A DNA stretch of 64,000 bases from Marinobacter sp. THAF197a (GTDB lineage Bacteria > Pseudomonadota > Gammaproteobacteria > Pseudomonadales > Oleiphilaceae). The stretch is from NCBI RefSeq assembly GCF_009363275.1, contig NZ_CP045324.1, positions 1,674,001 to 1,738,000 of the forward strand. The letters are read 5' to 3'. The translations under genes and the position numbers were made by a program. Positions 51,022 through 59,779 of this stretch are shown in pieces. Under the pieces are notes generated by a model. That model had not been told where the DNA came from and did not search any database. It saw only the letters and a program-made list of their open reading frames with translations. Position 1 is the first letter of the stretch. Each line of letters starts with the position of its first letter.

Positions 51022-52485
51022 ATGACAGCAACGCAGTCTTCGGATAGCAAGCCTCGGGGTTTACCCAAAAGCCAGATTATCGGTTTCTTCCTGGGTGTCC
51101 TGTTTCTTCTTATCACTCTTCTGGTGCCGGCGCCGGAGACCATGAGCCCGGAGGCTTGGGCGGCGTTGGGGCTGATGTTGCTGATGGCCACCTGGTGGTC
51201 AACGGAGGCCATCCCGATTCCAGCGACCGCATTGCTGCCGATTGTGCTGATTCCGGCCCTGGGGCTGGGGTCTATTGGCCAGGCGACGTCACCTTACGCC
51301 AATCCGATTATTTTCCTGTTCCTGGGTGGCTTCACCCTGGGGCTGGCCATGCAGCGCTGGAACCTGCACCGTCGAATAGCCCTGCTCACGCTCAGGGCCG
51401 TGGGAGACCAGCCAAAGCGACAGGTGGCCGGGTTCATGTTAGCCACCGCCTTTCTCAGCATGTGGGTCAGCAATACGGCCACGGCCATCATGATGTTGCC
51501 CATAGGTTTGTCTGTGGTGGCGATGATGGACAGCTCCAACCCTGAGGGTGTTCGTCGCTATGCAACCGCCTTGCTGTTGGCCATTGCCTATTCGGCGAGT
51601 ATTGGCGGAATTGCCACCCTGATTGGCACGCCGCCTAATGCCTTGTTGGCAGCCTACCTGAGCGAAAACCAGGGCATTTCCGTGGGTTTTGCCCAATGGA
51701 TGCTGTTGGGAGTGCCGGTATCTGTGGTCATGCTGGTTCTTGCCTGGTGGTGGTTGACCCGTAAGGATTTCGGTATTGGAGGCTCGGCAGACAGCGGTGA
51801 GATGATTCGTGATGAGCTGGCAAAGCTCGGCGCCATGAGCCGGGGTGAGAAGCTGGTGGCCCTGGTGTTTCTGGTAACGGCGGCCGCCTGGATTTTCCGG
51901 CCTCTGTTGTCCGCCAGCCTGATGCCGTGGCTCAGCGATACCGGTATCGCGATTGCCGCTGCTGTTGCCATGTTTATTATTCCTGTTAACACCGCCGAGC
52001 GGGTGTTTGTGCTGGATTGGGATTCGGCCAACAAGCTGCCCTGGGGTGTGCTCCTGCTATTCGGTGGTGGTCTGGCCATGGCGGGTGTTATCAGTAGCTC
52101 AGGGCTGGCGGAGTGGATTGCCCAAAGCCTTGGTGTTGCCGGGGTGTTGCCAACACTTGTCATGATTGTTCTGGTGGCTACCGTCATTATCTTTCTGACG
52201 GAAGTGACCAGCAATACCGCCACCGCCGCTGCGTTCCTGCCGCTGTTGGGTGCCCTGGCCATGTCGCAGGGTGTTTCGCCGTTGTTGCTGACGGTGCCTG
52301 CGGCCATCGCGGCCAGTTGTGCCTTTATGATGCCGGTAGCGACGCCGCCCAACGCGATTGTGTTTTCCAGTGGCCACATGCGAATTGCCGATATGATTCG
52401 AGCTGGTTTTGCCCTGAACATTATTGGCATCATCGTTGTGACCCTGATCAGCTACCTGCTGCTAGGGGTTGTCTTTACCCTCTGA
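51022..52485 (+). CDS. SLC13/DASS-family anion (dicarboxylate) symporter
   Basis: A 487-residue inner-membrane protein with about eleven to twelve spans. The two SNT motifs of the divalent anion:sodium symporter family are clear: VSNTATAIMMLPIG near residue 152 and TSNTATAAAFLPLL near 397, each at a re-entrant loop. FLGGFTLGLAMQRWNLHRR near 98 is also typical. The substrate is likely succinate or another C4 dicarboxylate, driven by sodium, but sulfate or other anions are possible. A GGGG-rich site lies before the ATG. The 242 bp after it hold no feature I can support. Confidence 0.9.
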   Translation: MTATQSSDSKPRGLPKSQIIGFFLGVLFLLITLLVPAPETMSPEAWAALGLMLLMATWWSTEAIPIPATALLPIVLIPALGLGSIGQATSPYANPIIFLFLGGFTLGLAMQRWNLHRRIALLTLRAVGDQPKRQVAGFMLATAFLSMWVSNTATAIMMLPIGLSVVAMMDSSNPEGVRRYATALLLAIAYSASIGGIATLIGTPPNALLAAYLSENQGISVGFAQWMLLGVPVSVVMLVLAWWWLTRKDFGIGGSADSGEMIRDELAKLGAMSRGEKLVALVFLVTAAAWIFRPLLSASLMPWLSDTGIAIAAAVAMFIIPVNTAERVFVLDWDSANKLPWGVLLLFGGGLAMAGVISSSGLAEWIAQSLGVAGVLPTLVMIVLVATVIIFLTEVTSNTATAAAFLPLLGALAMSQGVSPLLLTVPAAIAASCAFMMPVATPPNAIVFSSGHMRIADMIRAGFALNIIGIIVVTLISYLLLGVVFTL

Positions 52486-52727
52486 TGCGGTAGCTCGCCC
52501 ATCGGTTTTCCTTCCCCGCGGCCTGTTTCGGATACCTTCCGGAGCCGGCCGGCGTTCGTGGTTCCGTCGAGCCTTGAACCAGTTCTCAGTCCTTCCATGT
52601 CAGGCCCCTTCTGCAGCGACAGATTTGAGGCACAGTTATCTTTAAGCCAGTCGCGATTTCGGTATCGTACCGTAACAACATGTAACCCGATAAGTTGCAC
52701 GTCTAATAAAAACAGGGACTTTCCAAG

Positions 52728-53528
52728 ATGCTGCTGGTGCTGGCCGGATCCATTCTCACGTTCACTATGGTGCAGGAAGCCACCGAGGTTGAGCCGTTTG
52801 ATCGGGGCACGATTGTTATCCAGCAGAACGTGGACACCAGTCCGGCGCTGCTACGTTCTGATGTTCGGGTCGAGCCTCTGGTTGAACAGAAATTCCGTAA
52901 CATCGTCCGTCAGGCATACGACTACAGCTGCGGCAGTGCGGCCCTGACAACCGTCCTGAATTTCTATCTGGGCAGAAACCTGTCGGAACGTCAGGTAATG
53001 GAAGGATTGCTCCACTACGGTGAAAGTGAACGCATTGTTCAGCGCCGCGCGTTTTCAATGTTGGACATGAAGCGACTGGTCACCGCCCTGGGTTATCCCT
53101 CCGGTGGCTTCCGGGCCAAGATTGATGACCTCATGGAGCTGGACCACCCCGCCATCGTTCCCATCGATCATGCCGGTTTCAAGCATTTTGTGGTGCTTAG
53201 GACCATTCGTGACGGGCGGGTATACCTGGCAGATCCTGCCGTTGGCAACATCTCCTTCACACTCGATCAGTTCGAAGAGAAATGGGACGACAACGTTCTG
53301 TTTATCGTTTTTCCGGGTAGTGACAAGCCGCTGGATAACCTTGAACTCAAAGAAGAAGATCTGCGATTTGTGGATGACCAGACCATGACCCTGCTGGCTT
53401 TGCAGCAAATGCCTGTATTCCATGAATCCACCGAAAGACGTATCCAGAATGTGCTCGAACGTCAGAAAAACAATCCGGACGGCAGCGTAGAGAATACCCG
53501 AAAACAGCTGTACTACCGCCGCAACTAA
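52728..53528 (+). CDS. C39-family cysteine peptidase, exported
   Basis: A 266-residue protein with a short N-terminal hydrophobic signal (LLVLAGSILTFTMVQEA). The papain-like C39 domain has the catalytic Cys in YDYSCGSAAL near residue 68, His in GFKHFVVLR near 147 and Asp in YLADPAVG near 163. C39 domains usually cut after Gly-Gly-type leaders in export ATPases; here the peptidase stands alone without an ABC transporter. A beta-barrel gene follows, a pairing that recalls FapD and FapF of functional amyloid (fap) loci. The substrate is not in the window. Confidence 0.85.
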   Translation: MLLVLAGSILTFTMVQEATEVEPFDRGTIVIQQNVDTSPALLRSDVRVEPLVEQKFRNIVRQAYDYSCGSAALTTVLNFYLGRNLSERQVMEGLLHYGESERIVQRRAFSMLDMKRLVTALGYPSGGFRAKIDDLMELDHPAIVPIDHAGFKHFVVLRTIRDGRVYLADPAVGNISFTLDQFEEKWDDNVLFIVFPGSDKPLDNLELKEEDLRFVDDQTMTLLALQQMPVFHESTERRIQNVLERQKNNPDGSVENTRKQLYYRRN

Positions 53529-53530
53529 TT

Positions 53531-53551
53531 TTCCGGGCGGCAAGCCCGGAA
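53531..53551 (+). other. Perfect 8-bp hairpin between the C39 peptidase and barrel genes
   Basis: TTCCGGGC (53531-53538), a 5-nt loop and GCCCGGAA (53544-53551) form a perfect stem three bases after the C39 stop. No T-run follows. It may stabilise the upstream message or attenuate expression of the barrel gene. Confidence 0.55.
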
Positions 53552-53584
53552 CAGGAATAAAACCAATAAAAGTAGGGAGTCAGG

Positions 53585-54595
53585 ATGAATCGTTGGTTAG
53601 TGCGAGGCTTTATCCTTGTTTCCGCCTCGGGTCTGCTTCCGGCCATGTCGATGGCCCAGGATGGCAATGTTGATCAGGCGCGGGAAGCGCTGGCCCGTCA
53701 GGAAGGCGATGAGGATGCCACAAGGCAGCTGGAGGAAGTGTTCCAGGCGGCGGAAAAGAATTATTCACTGCAGAAAAAGGGCACTCACTCCCTGAACTAT
53801 TCCTTTGACTACTCCTACACCGGTGACCAGCGCCTGGACCTGGCCATTACCAATGGTTCGGTTCGTAATCTCGATGTTGTGCCCACAGCCACGCACAACT
53901 TCACCAACGCTTTCTCCTACGACTATGGCCTGCTGGATAACCTGACCGTCGGCACACGTATTCCCCTGGTGGTGAAATACGACACCGAGGACGAGCTGTC
54001 AGTCTATGACTTTGGTGACATCTCCTTCACCGGACGCTGGCAGCCCTTCGCTTACGTGCCGGGCAAGGTATCAACTACCTTCTTTGGAACGCTGACCTCG
54101 AAAACCGGTGTCAGCCCCTATGAAATTGACATCAAGGAGCAGCTGTCCACGGGCAGCGGATATTACTCCATCGGCGGTGGCCTCAGCATGTCGAAGGTGT
54201 TGGACCCGGTGGTGGTCTTCGGCTCGGTCAGTGCTACCTACAACATTGAAGAGGATGGTCTGGAGCAGGTCCGGGGCGCTCGCCTGCTGACCAAGGTTGA
54301 GCCCGGCTTCGGGTTGTCCGGTTCTGCCGGTTTTGCCTATTCGCTGTCTTACGATATTTCCCTGAGCATTTCCGCCCAGCTCAGTTACAGCGATGAAACT
54401 GTGCTCACGTTCCGCAATGGCGATCAAGCCGTTGCACAAGACCAGATGACCGGCTTTCTGAGCATGTCCCTGGGTACCCGGGTGAGTGACACCACCATCG
54501 TCAACACCAGCCTGGGCATCGGGCTGACCGAAGATGCTCCGGATTTCTCCCTGGGTGTATCCCTGCCCATTAATTTCTCCGGCCTCAAAGAGTGA
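53585..54595 (+). CDS. Outer-membrane beta-barrel transporter-like protein
   Basis: A 336-residue exported protein with a signal ending AMSMAQ and a helical N-terminal stretch (VDQAREALARQEGDEDATRQ, about 25-60). A beta-barrel follows with many alternating strands (LNYSFDYSYTGDQRLDLAIT, TFFGTLTSKTGVSPYEIDIK). It resembles transporter barrels of the phenol-degradation MetA type and the barrel part of FapF. It lies 56 bp after the C39 peptidase, with an AGGGAG-like site. The C-terminal FSGLKE is not a classical aromatic barrel end, though Phe is close. Cargo unknown. Confidence 0.72.
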   Translation: MNRWLVRGFILVSASGLLPAMSMAQDGNVDQAREALARQEGDEDATRQLEEVFQAAEKNYSLQKKGTHSLNYSFDYSYTGDQRLDLAITNGSVRNLDVVPTATHNFTNAFSYDYGLLDNLTVGTRIPLVVKYDTEDELSVYDFGDISFTGRWQPFAYVPGKVSTTFFGTLTSKTGVSPYEIDIKEQLSTGSGYYSIGGGLSMSKVLDPVVVFGSVSATYNIEEDGLEQVRGARLLTKVEPGFGLSGSAGFAYSLSYDISLSISAQLSYSDETVLTFRNGDQAVAQDQMTGFLSMSLGTRVSDTTIVNTSLGIGLTEDAPDFSLGVSLPINFSGLKE

Positions 54596-54633
54596 TTGGA
54601 GCTGCAGACGATTTAAGGGAAGGGAAGAACTTC

Positions 54634-56259
54634 ATGGCACATTTCAGCCAAAAAAAGCAGCTTCTGGGAGCCGTTATCGCTGCAACCCTGTCCTGTGGTG
54701 CACACGCGCAGCTGGCCCAGAACCTTACCATTCATCCCAAAGCTCTGGCTTTGGGAAACGCGGTGACGGCGGATCCCCCCGGCGTCATGGCCATTCATTA
54801 CAATCCGGCTGGTTTGACGAGGCTGAAAGATCGTCAGCTTGAGGTAAACCTGCTGAGTATCTATCTGGATATCGATGCCGATTTCATCGCGCCGGATGGG
54901 TACGAAATCTTCGGTATCGACGGGCTTGAAATCGACCCGAACACGGGTAAACAGCGGGATCCCGTGGCCAATACTCACAGCCACACCAACAACGTAGCGC
55001 TCTACGTGCCAGGGTTCGGGATTCTGAAAGCGCCACCGGGCCCAGCAGTTGCGCCGTCTGCGGGCATCAGTATCAATCCTCCGGGGTCAAAGCTGACCTT
55101 TGCCAACGCCTTCTACCTGCCGCTGGCCGCCGGTTTCTATCGGGACAAGGACGACCCGGGCCGTTACCAGCCGCAGGCCACGGCATTGCAGCGCACCACC
55201 TATCTGTCGCCAAGCGTTGGTTATGAAATCAATGACCAGTGGTCGGTTGGTGCGGGTATTCACCTGTCACACATGGGTATTGCAGCCGATCAGTATATGC
55301 GTGCTCCCAACATGTTGTTGGGTGTTGCGGAAGTGCTTCAGGATGCGTTCAACTGTGAGAGTGGCGATGAACCCCTGCAGCCCTGGCTGGCCCTGTGTGG
55401 CGGTAACGTGGGGCCCTGGGATGATATTGGTGCTTTGAGCATCAACGTACAGGAAACCATATCGCCAACCTACACCCTGGGTGTGCTCTGGGAGCCGAAT
55501 GACTGGTTTCGCTGGGGGGCAAGCTATACCTCTGAAGCGGACATGAACCTCAAAGGGACGTTCGAGATCCAGTACACCGACGACTGGTCCGGTTTCTGGC
55601 AGAGCGTTAACGGTTCGGTATTGGGGGCCATTACCTCTGCCATTCTGAGCCTGCCATCGGGGGCCCCCCGGGAAGCGGGTAACGTCAGCATGGATCTGGT
55701 GTATCCGCAGCATTTCCAGACCGGTATCAGTGTCGATGTTCACCCCAGGCTGACGCTGAATGCCGATGTGGGTTGGACAGATTACGCCCAGTGGGATGCC
55801 TTCGTGTTCCGCTTTGACCGTAATCTGGAATTCCTGAACGCCGCGCGGATTCTGTCGCCCGATAACGCGACGCCGAACACCCTTCGCCTGCCGCTGGGCT
55901 TCAAGAGTCAGTGGAACTGGGCGTTTGGGGCTGAATTCCATGCGTCATCACGACTGGATCTGCGGGCCGGTGTCGAGATTCGGGACTCAGTCATTCCGGA
56001 TGACCAGCGCTCGATCATGGCGCCGTTCGGTGGCGCCAACCTCTACAGCATCGGAATGGGGTACAAGTGGGACAAAAACACTGAGATTGATATGAACCTT
56101 TCCTACCTGCAGTCCATTGAAACCATTCCGGCCAACACCAGCTGCAACGTGAACTGTGACAACATCACCAACATCATCTATAACCCCTATGCCGGGCTGG
56201 ATATAAAAACCTCGTTGCGGGTGGTTATGGCGGGGCTGAGCTTCCGGACCAAGTTCTGA
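54634..56259 (+). CDS. FadL/OmpP1-type outer-membrane transport protein
   Basis: A 541-residue exported protein; the ATG at 54634 has GGGAAG upstream and opens a signal ending CGAHAQ. ALALGNAVTADPPGVMAIHY followed by NPAGLTRL is the FadL-family N-terminal hallmark (hatch region with the NPA motif). The end is AGLSFRTKF, an aromatic barrel terminus. FadL-type channels carry hydrophobic compounds such as long-chain fatty acids or hydrocarbons across the outer membrane, which fits a hydrocarbon-associated marine bacterium. It follows the barrel gene by 38 bp and precedes the MalM-like gene by 22 bp. Confidence 0.88.
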   Translation: MAHFSQKKQLLGAVIAATLSCGAHAQLAQNLTIHPKALALGNAVTADPPGVMAIHYNPAGLTRLKDRQLEVNLLSIYLDIDADFIAPDGYEIFGIDGLEIDPNTGKQRDPVANTHSHTNNVALYVPGFGILKAPPGPAVAPSAGISINPPGSKLTFANAFYLPLAAGFYRDKDDPGRYQPQATALQRTTYLSPSVGYEINDQWSVGAGIHLSHMGIAADQYMRAPNMLLGVAEVLQDAFNCESGDEPLQPWLALCGGNVGPWDDIGALSINVQETISPTYTLGVLWEPNDWFRWGASYTSEADMNLKGTFEIQYTDDWSGFWQSVNGSVLGAITSAILSLPSGAPREAGNVSMDLVYPQHFQTGISVDVHPRLTLNADVGWTDYAQWDAFVFRFDRNLEFLNAARILSPDNATPNTLRLPLGFKSQWNWAFGAEFHASSRLDLRAGVEIRDSVIPDDQRSIMAPFGGANLYSIGMGYKWDKNTEIDMNLSYLQSIETIPANTSCNVNCDNITNIIYNPYAGLDIKTSLRVVMAGLSFRTKF

Positions 56260-56281
56260 TTGTTGCTGGCGGGAAAAGGGT

Positions 56282-57301
56282 ATGACAACGGCTCAATTGA
56301 AATGCCTGACGGCGTTCATGGCTGCGATGGTGATAACCGGCTGCCAATCGCCTGGAAAGCCTGCGGGGGAACGCGAGGGTTATTTCTCCTGGGTGGATGA
56401 GCAGGGCCGTGTTCAATACACCCGCATTCCAGACACCGAAGCCCTGCCAGCATCTTCGCAGACGGAGGGCGCCAGGCACTCCGCCGAGCGCGAGAAACCA
56501 GCGCTTGAGCCGGATGCCGAGTATACCCTCGACAGCTATCCCGATGGCGACGAGCTGGACAAAGCCGGCAATCTTCGGCCTGGTCAGCGACAGCCTTATT
56601 TCACCTGGCGGGATGCCGATGGCAATGTCCGTGTCAGCTACTATACGCCCGATACCCGTAGCGACGTTGAGAAGGGCTTGATTGCGGCACCTGTGGAGTT
56701 GAGCCCGGCGAGCGTTTATCACCCAGGTGAAAGCGCCTATACCGAGCCAGTGGAGGGTTACGATCCGGATGCCTTTGCCATACTGGGCGTTGAGCAGGAA
56801 CCTGAAGGTGAGTTTGAAGCGTTCAGTCGTCACTGTTGTGGCAGTCTGTCGTCCCGCTCCTCTCAGACCTGGCAAGAGGGGCGTGAATTCAGTGTCAGGC
56901 TTGAGGCGTCGTCCCCGGAACATGATTTTGACACCGGTCGCTCGCCGTTCCAGTTGATTGCCTTGCCTACCCGAGCCACCGTGCCGGCCTTTGTGGCCCG
57001 ATTGAGAAGTTATGATCACAACGGCATGGTTATTCCAAGCCTGGCATTTCTCGACAAGGATTTTCAGCCAGTCCGGCTGGTGACCGATCTGGTCATGGAC
57101 TACTCACCAGAGACCTGGCGCCGAAGGGGTTACTTGGAGGCCTGGGTGCCGGTGTTCCCGGGCCAGGGCGAGCGCTGGCTGCTGCTTTATACCCGTGAGC
57201 AGGATTTGCAGGCTCAAACCGTTGTTGAGACCCGACAGGGCCCGAAGGCGATACCGCACGTCCGGTTCGGGGAGTTTGGTATCGCCACCTTCGAAGATTA
57301 A
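56282..57301 (+). CDS. Lipoprotein with MalM-like C-terminal domain
   Basis: A 339-residue lipoprotein with lipobox VITGC near residue 20. The N-terminal half contains two DUF4124-like segments (EGYFSWVDEQGRVQYTRIPD and QPYFTWRDADGNVRVSYYTP). Residues about 180-335 look like the MalM fold (FQLIALPTRATVPAFVARLR, ERWLLLYTREQDL, FGEFGIATFED). MalM is a periplasmic protein of the enterobacterial maltose operon with no settled function. Here it follows FadL, not mal genes, so a maltose role is doubtful. It converges on the deacetylase with only four bases between stops. Confidence 0.65.
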   Translation: MTTAQLKCLTAFMAAMVITGCQSPGKPAGEREGYFSWVDEQGRVQYTRIPDTEALPASSQTEGARHSAEREKPALEPDAEYTLDSYPDGDELDKAGNLRPGQRQPYFTWRDADGNVRVSYYTPDTRSDVEKGLIAAPVELSPASVYHPGESAYTEPVEGYDPDAFAILGVEQEPEGEFEAFSRHCCGSLSSRSSQTWQEGREFSVRLEASSPEHDFDTGRSPFQLIALPTRATVPAFVARLRSYDHNGMVIPSLAFLDKDFQPVRLVTDLVMDYSPETWRRRGYLEAWVPVFPGQGERWLLLYTREQDLQAQTVVETRQGPKAIPHVRFGEFGIATFED

Positions 57302-57305
57302 CCGC

Positions 57306-58334
57306 TCAGTCTTCGGGTTTCGACCGGTCCAGCCATTGTTGTGACAGCCAATAGAAACTGCCTTGTCCGGCCGGGTGAGTGCAATTGTAGCGAAAACGCC
57401 GGCTTTGCCCGGCTTTGGGAGCCTGAACCCGGACGACGCCGTCAACCACGTCGAAGTCGATACGGCCCTGGCCGGTGGCAAAGCAGGTGAGCCGGTTGGC
57501 ATCCAGTTTGTCGCCCAGTGGGAAGGTCAGTAAGGGCGGGTTCTTATCCAGAATACCATCTGGCAGGTCTTTGGCAGGGGCAGGGAAGCCTTTACTCAAT
57601 AGCTTGTCTTTCAGGCTGCCAAGCTGGCCGTACGGATTGGCCATGGGGAACCTGGGCAGCCGTGTCTCGTGAGACCAACGACCAATGGCGCCGGATTGTT
57701 GCCCATAGCCGTACCAGCCACGCTCCGCAAGCTTGGCTTCCAGGGCTTCGTCGTACTCCCCGTACGGATAAGCAAACATGGGCTCTTCAACGCCCAGTCT
57801 TTCCTTGAGAACCTTCTGGGCAACATCCAGGCTGCGGGTGACCCGTTCTTTCCAGTCTGCTTCGGGTTCATCGATCTTGCGCGCCAGGTGCCCATGGTCT
57901 GTGCTGTGGTTGGCAATGGTCACGCTTTCATGGCTACCCAGTTCCCTGAGTTCGTCCCATGTCATGTAGCCCCTTGAACCGATGGCGTCGGTATTCACGA
58001 AAATGGTGTAAGGCATGTCAAAGCGTTCGAGAAGGGGAGCCGCTGCGCTATAAACGGATTCATAGGCATCGTCAAACGTGATGGCAATCTGATGGCGGCT
58101 ATCCAGCTCGCCTGCCAATGCCTGCCGGGTACCTTCCAGAAGGGGCACCACCTCCAGTTCCAGGTCTGCGATCATCTGCAGCTGGGCTTTAAACAGTGAC
58201 CGGGAGGTACTGGTTGATGCCGGCGTACTGTCGTCCACGTGATGGTATTGCAGAACCACCAGATCCGCTTTTGCGCTGGCGCCCGCCATGGAGAGGGCGG
58301 TGATCATCATAAGGAACGTAAACCGTTTGATCAT
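57306..58334 (-). CDS. Polysaccharide deacetylase family protein, exported
   Basis: A 342-residue exported protein (signal ending AGASAKA) with a NodB-type deacetylase domain. Visible motifs are VVLQYHHVDD near residue 30, AITFDDAYESVYSAAAPLL near 84 (metal/catalytic Asp pair) and ANHSTDHGHL near 142 (HxxxH-type metal ligands). It would remove N- or O-acetyl groups from a surface or periplasmic polysaccharide such as poly-N-acetylglucosamine or chitooligosaccharide. The C-terminal 90 residues are a separate, unassigned domain. The convergent neighbour on the other strand is the MalM-like gene. Confidence 0.88.
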   Translation of the reverse strand: MIKRFTFLMMITALSMAGASAKADLVVLQYHHVDDSTPASTSTSRSLFKAQLQMIADLELEVVPLLEGTRQALAGELDSRHQIAITFDDAYESVYSAAAPLLERFDMPYTIFVNTDAIGSRGYMTWDELRELGSHESVTIANHSTDHGHLARKIDEPEADWKERVTRSLDVAQKVLKERLGVEEPMFAYPYGEYDEALEAKLAERGWYGYGQQSGAIGRWSHETRLPRFPMANPYGQLGSLKDKLLSKGFPAPAKDLPDGILDKNPPLLTFPLGDKLDANRLTCFATGQGRIDFDVVDGVVRVQAPKAGQSRRFRYNCTHPAGQGSFYWLSQQWLDRSKPED

Positions 58335-58368
58335 GATCGTCGTCTGTCCTGAATATCGGTTAAATGGA

Positions 58369-59034
58369 TTATGCGTAGTGTGCTTTCAAGACCGAAAAGG
58401 CCTCATTAAGTTTCTGGACTGCTTCGGTATTGCCGCCACGGTCAGGGTGAGCCTGCATCACCAGCTTACGAAATCGCTGTTTGATCGGAGAGAAGTGTTC
58501 AGGCAGTTCGGTAAAACCGAGTGTTCCGGCAGCCTCTGATACCGCCGGCAGGTCTGGCCGTGTGCGGCACTGCCCACGCCAGAAGTTATCCATCATCTGG
58601 TGGATGGTTGCTTCGGGCATATGATACTGGGACAGATCCAGATAGAACGCCCTGAGTTTGTCTTCTTCCCCCGGCAATCCATCACCAGCAACGGTTTGCT
58701 GCTTGGTAATGGTCAGGCGCAACGGTGAAATCAGCAGCGACTCCCCACCGGGAGCCAGTTGGTCCCGTAGTCGGTAGAGTACGTGAAAGAGCAGAAAATG
58801 CACCGGGTAGAGCTGATCCGGTTCGTGGTAGTTGACACGACCAATCAGTGCCCAGGGTTCTGCCTGAAGCGCCTTGATCAGCTCCAGCTCACTTAATCCG
58901 GCTGGTCCCACCTGGCGTAGCTCATGCTCTACCGCCACCAGCAAGTGCTCTGTGTGCTGCTCCAGCCATCGCAGTTCTGAGCTGGCGACAGTGGTATCCG
59001 GTTCTGTTGCGGTCACGTCTGGGGAAGTCATCAT
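58369..59034 (-). CDS. DnaJ-related protein (J domain at the C-terminus)
   Basis: A 221-residue cytoplasmic protein. Residues about 25-135 match the DNAJ-related N-terminal region (LTVAVEHELRQVG-like start, then NYHEPDQLYPVHFLLFHVLY). Residues about 160-221 are a J domain with the HPDRGG motif (PIKQRFRKLVMQAHPDRGGN) that stimulates DnaK ATPase. A C-terminal J domain is the normal layout of this small family; its client proteins are unknown. The start codon lies 19 bp after the TetR-family gene stop, so the two may be co-transcribed. Confidence 0.87.
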   Translation of the reverse strand: MMTSPDVTATEPDTTVASSELRWLEQHTEHLLVAVEHELRQVGPAGLSELELIKALQAEPWALIGRVNYHEPDQLYPVHFLLFHVLYRLRDQLAPGGESLLISPLRLTITKQQTVAGDGLPGEEDKLRAFYLDLSQYHMPEATIHQMMDNFWRGQCRTRPDLPAVSEAAGTLGFTELPEHFSPIKQRFRKLVMQAHPDRGGNTEAVQKLNEAFSVLKAHYA

Positions 59035-59052
59035 GACTCCATGGTATGCGAC

Positions 59053-59706
59053 TCAGCCCTGGCTTGAAAGCTCGGCCATGGCGGGTAGCCCGCCCAGGAA
59101 CAGTTCGGTGGAGAAACGGGCCGCCTTCTCGGCCTCCTGCTGAGCAAGCTCCGGCTCCTGGTGTGTACGCCTGGCCACCACTGTACTGATGTCATAGGCA
59201 ACACCGAAGAAAGCTGCGCACAGGTACTCCGGGTCGAGATCCGGCAGCAGGCCCCTGGCGATGGCGTCACGCACGTCTTCTTCCAGTGATAACATGGCCA
59301 GGCCAAGAATGTCTGAGCCGAAAAGATCCCGCAAGGCGCGTTGGTTCTGGTGTGCCAGTTCATAGATCGCCGGGTCTCTGGCGGTGGCGGAATAGAGTGC
59401 CAGGTAGGCGTAGTAGATAAAGTCGCGGGTTGAGCTGGCGGACCGGCGGTAGCGGCTCATGTCTTCATTAAGGTGACCCAGGAAATCCGTCAGAAGTGCG
59501 GCAAAGATGTCCTGTTTGCTGGAGAAGTAATTGTAGAAGGTACCTGCCGCCAGGCCGGTTCTGCGGACCATGTCACGGATGGTGGAGTTATCGTAGCCAT
59601 TTTCGCGAAAGCACTCCCTGGCCGCGACCAGTATGGCATTGCGGTTGCGGATCCGGTTCATTGCCCGTTTTCCGCCAACGTCTTCGCTCATTTTCAACAT
59701 ATCCAT
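59053..59706 (-). CDS. TetR-family transcription regulator
   Basis: A 217-residue repressor-type protein. The ATG at 59706 has an AGGA site; the longer frame extending upstream encodes no plausible protein. The TetR helix-turn-helix is at about residues 15-62 (AILVAARECFRENGYDNSTI, then RDMVRRTGLAAGTFYNYFSS). The C-terminal ligand domain is divergent. It is divergent from ttcA with a 73-bp gap. It might control itself and the DnaJ-related gene; no operator is obvious. Confidence 0.9.
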   Translation of the reverse strand: MDMLKMSEDVGGKRAMNRIRNRNAILVAARECFRENGYDNSTIRDMVRRTGLAAGTFYNYFSSKQDIFAALLTDFLGHLNEDMSRYRRSASSTRDFIYYAYLALYSATARDPAIYELAHQNQRALRDLFGSDILGLAMLSLEEDVRDAIARGLLPDLDPEYLCAAFFGVAYDISTVVARRTHQEPELAQQEAEKAARFSTELFLGGLPAMAELSSQG

Positions 59707-59779
59707 GTTGCTATCCTGTCCCTGATACTTTGTGACGCGTATAATTGCCCGCTCACTTATCCTGTGAACGTGCGAGAGT

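Noticed and set aside
52728..53528. Bacteriocin maturation/export locus
   Set aside because: The C39 domain is free-standing, with no ABC exporter, precursor peptide or immunity gene around it.
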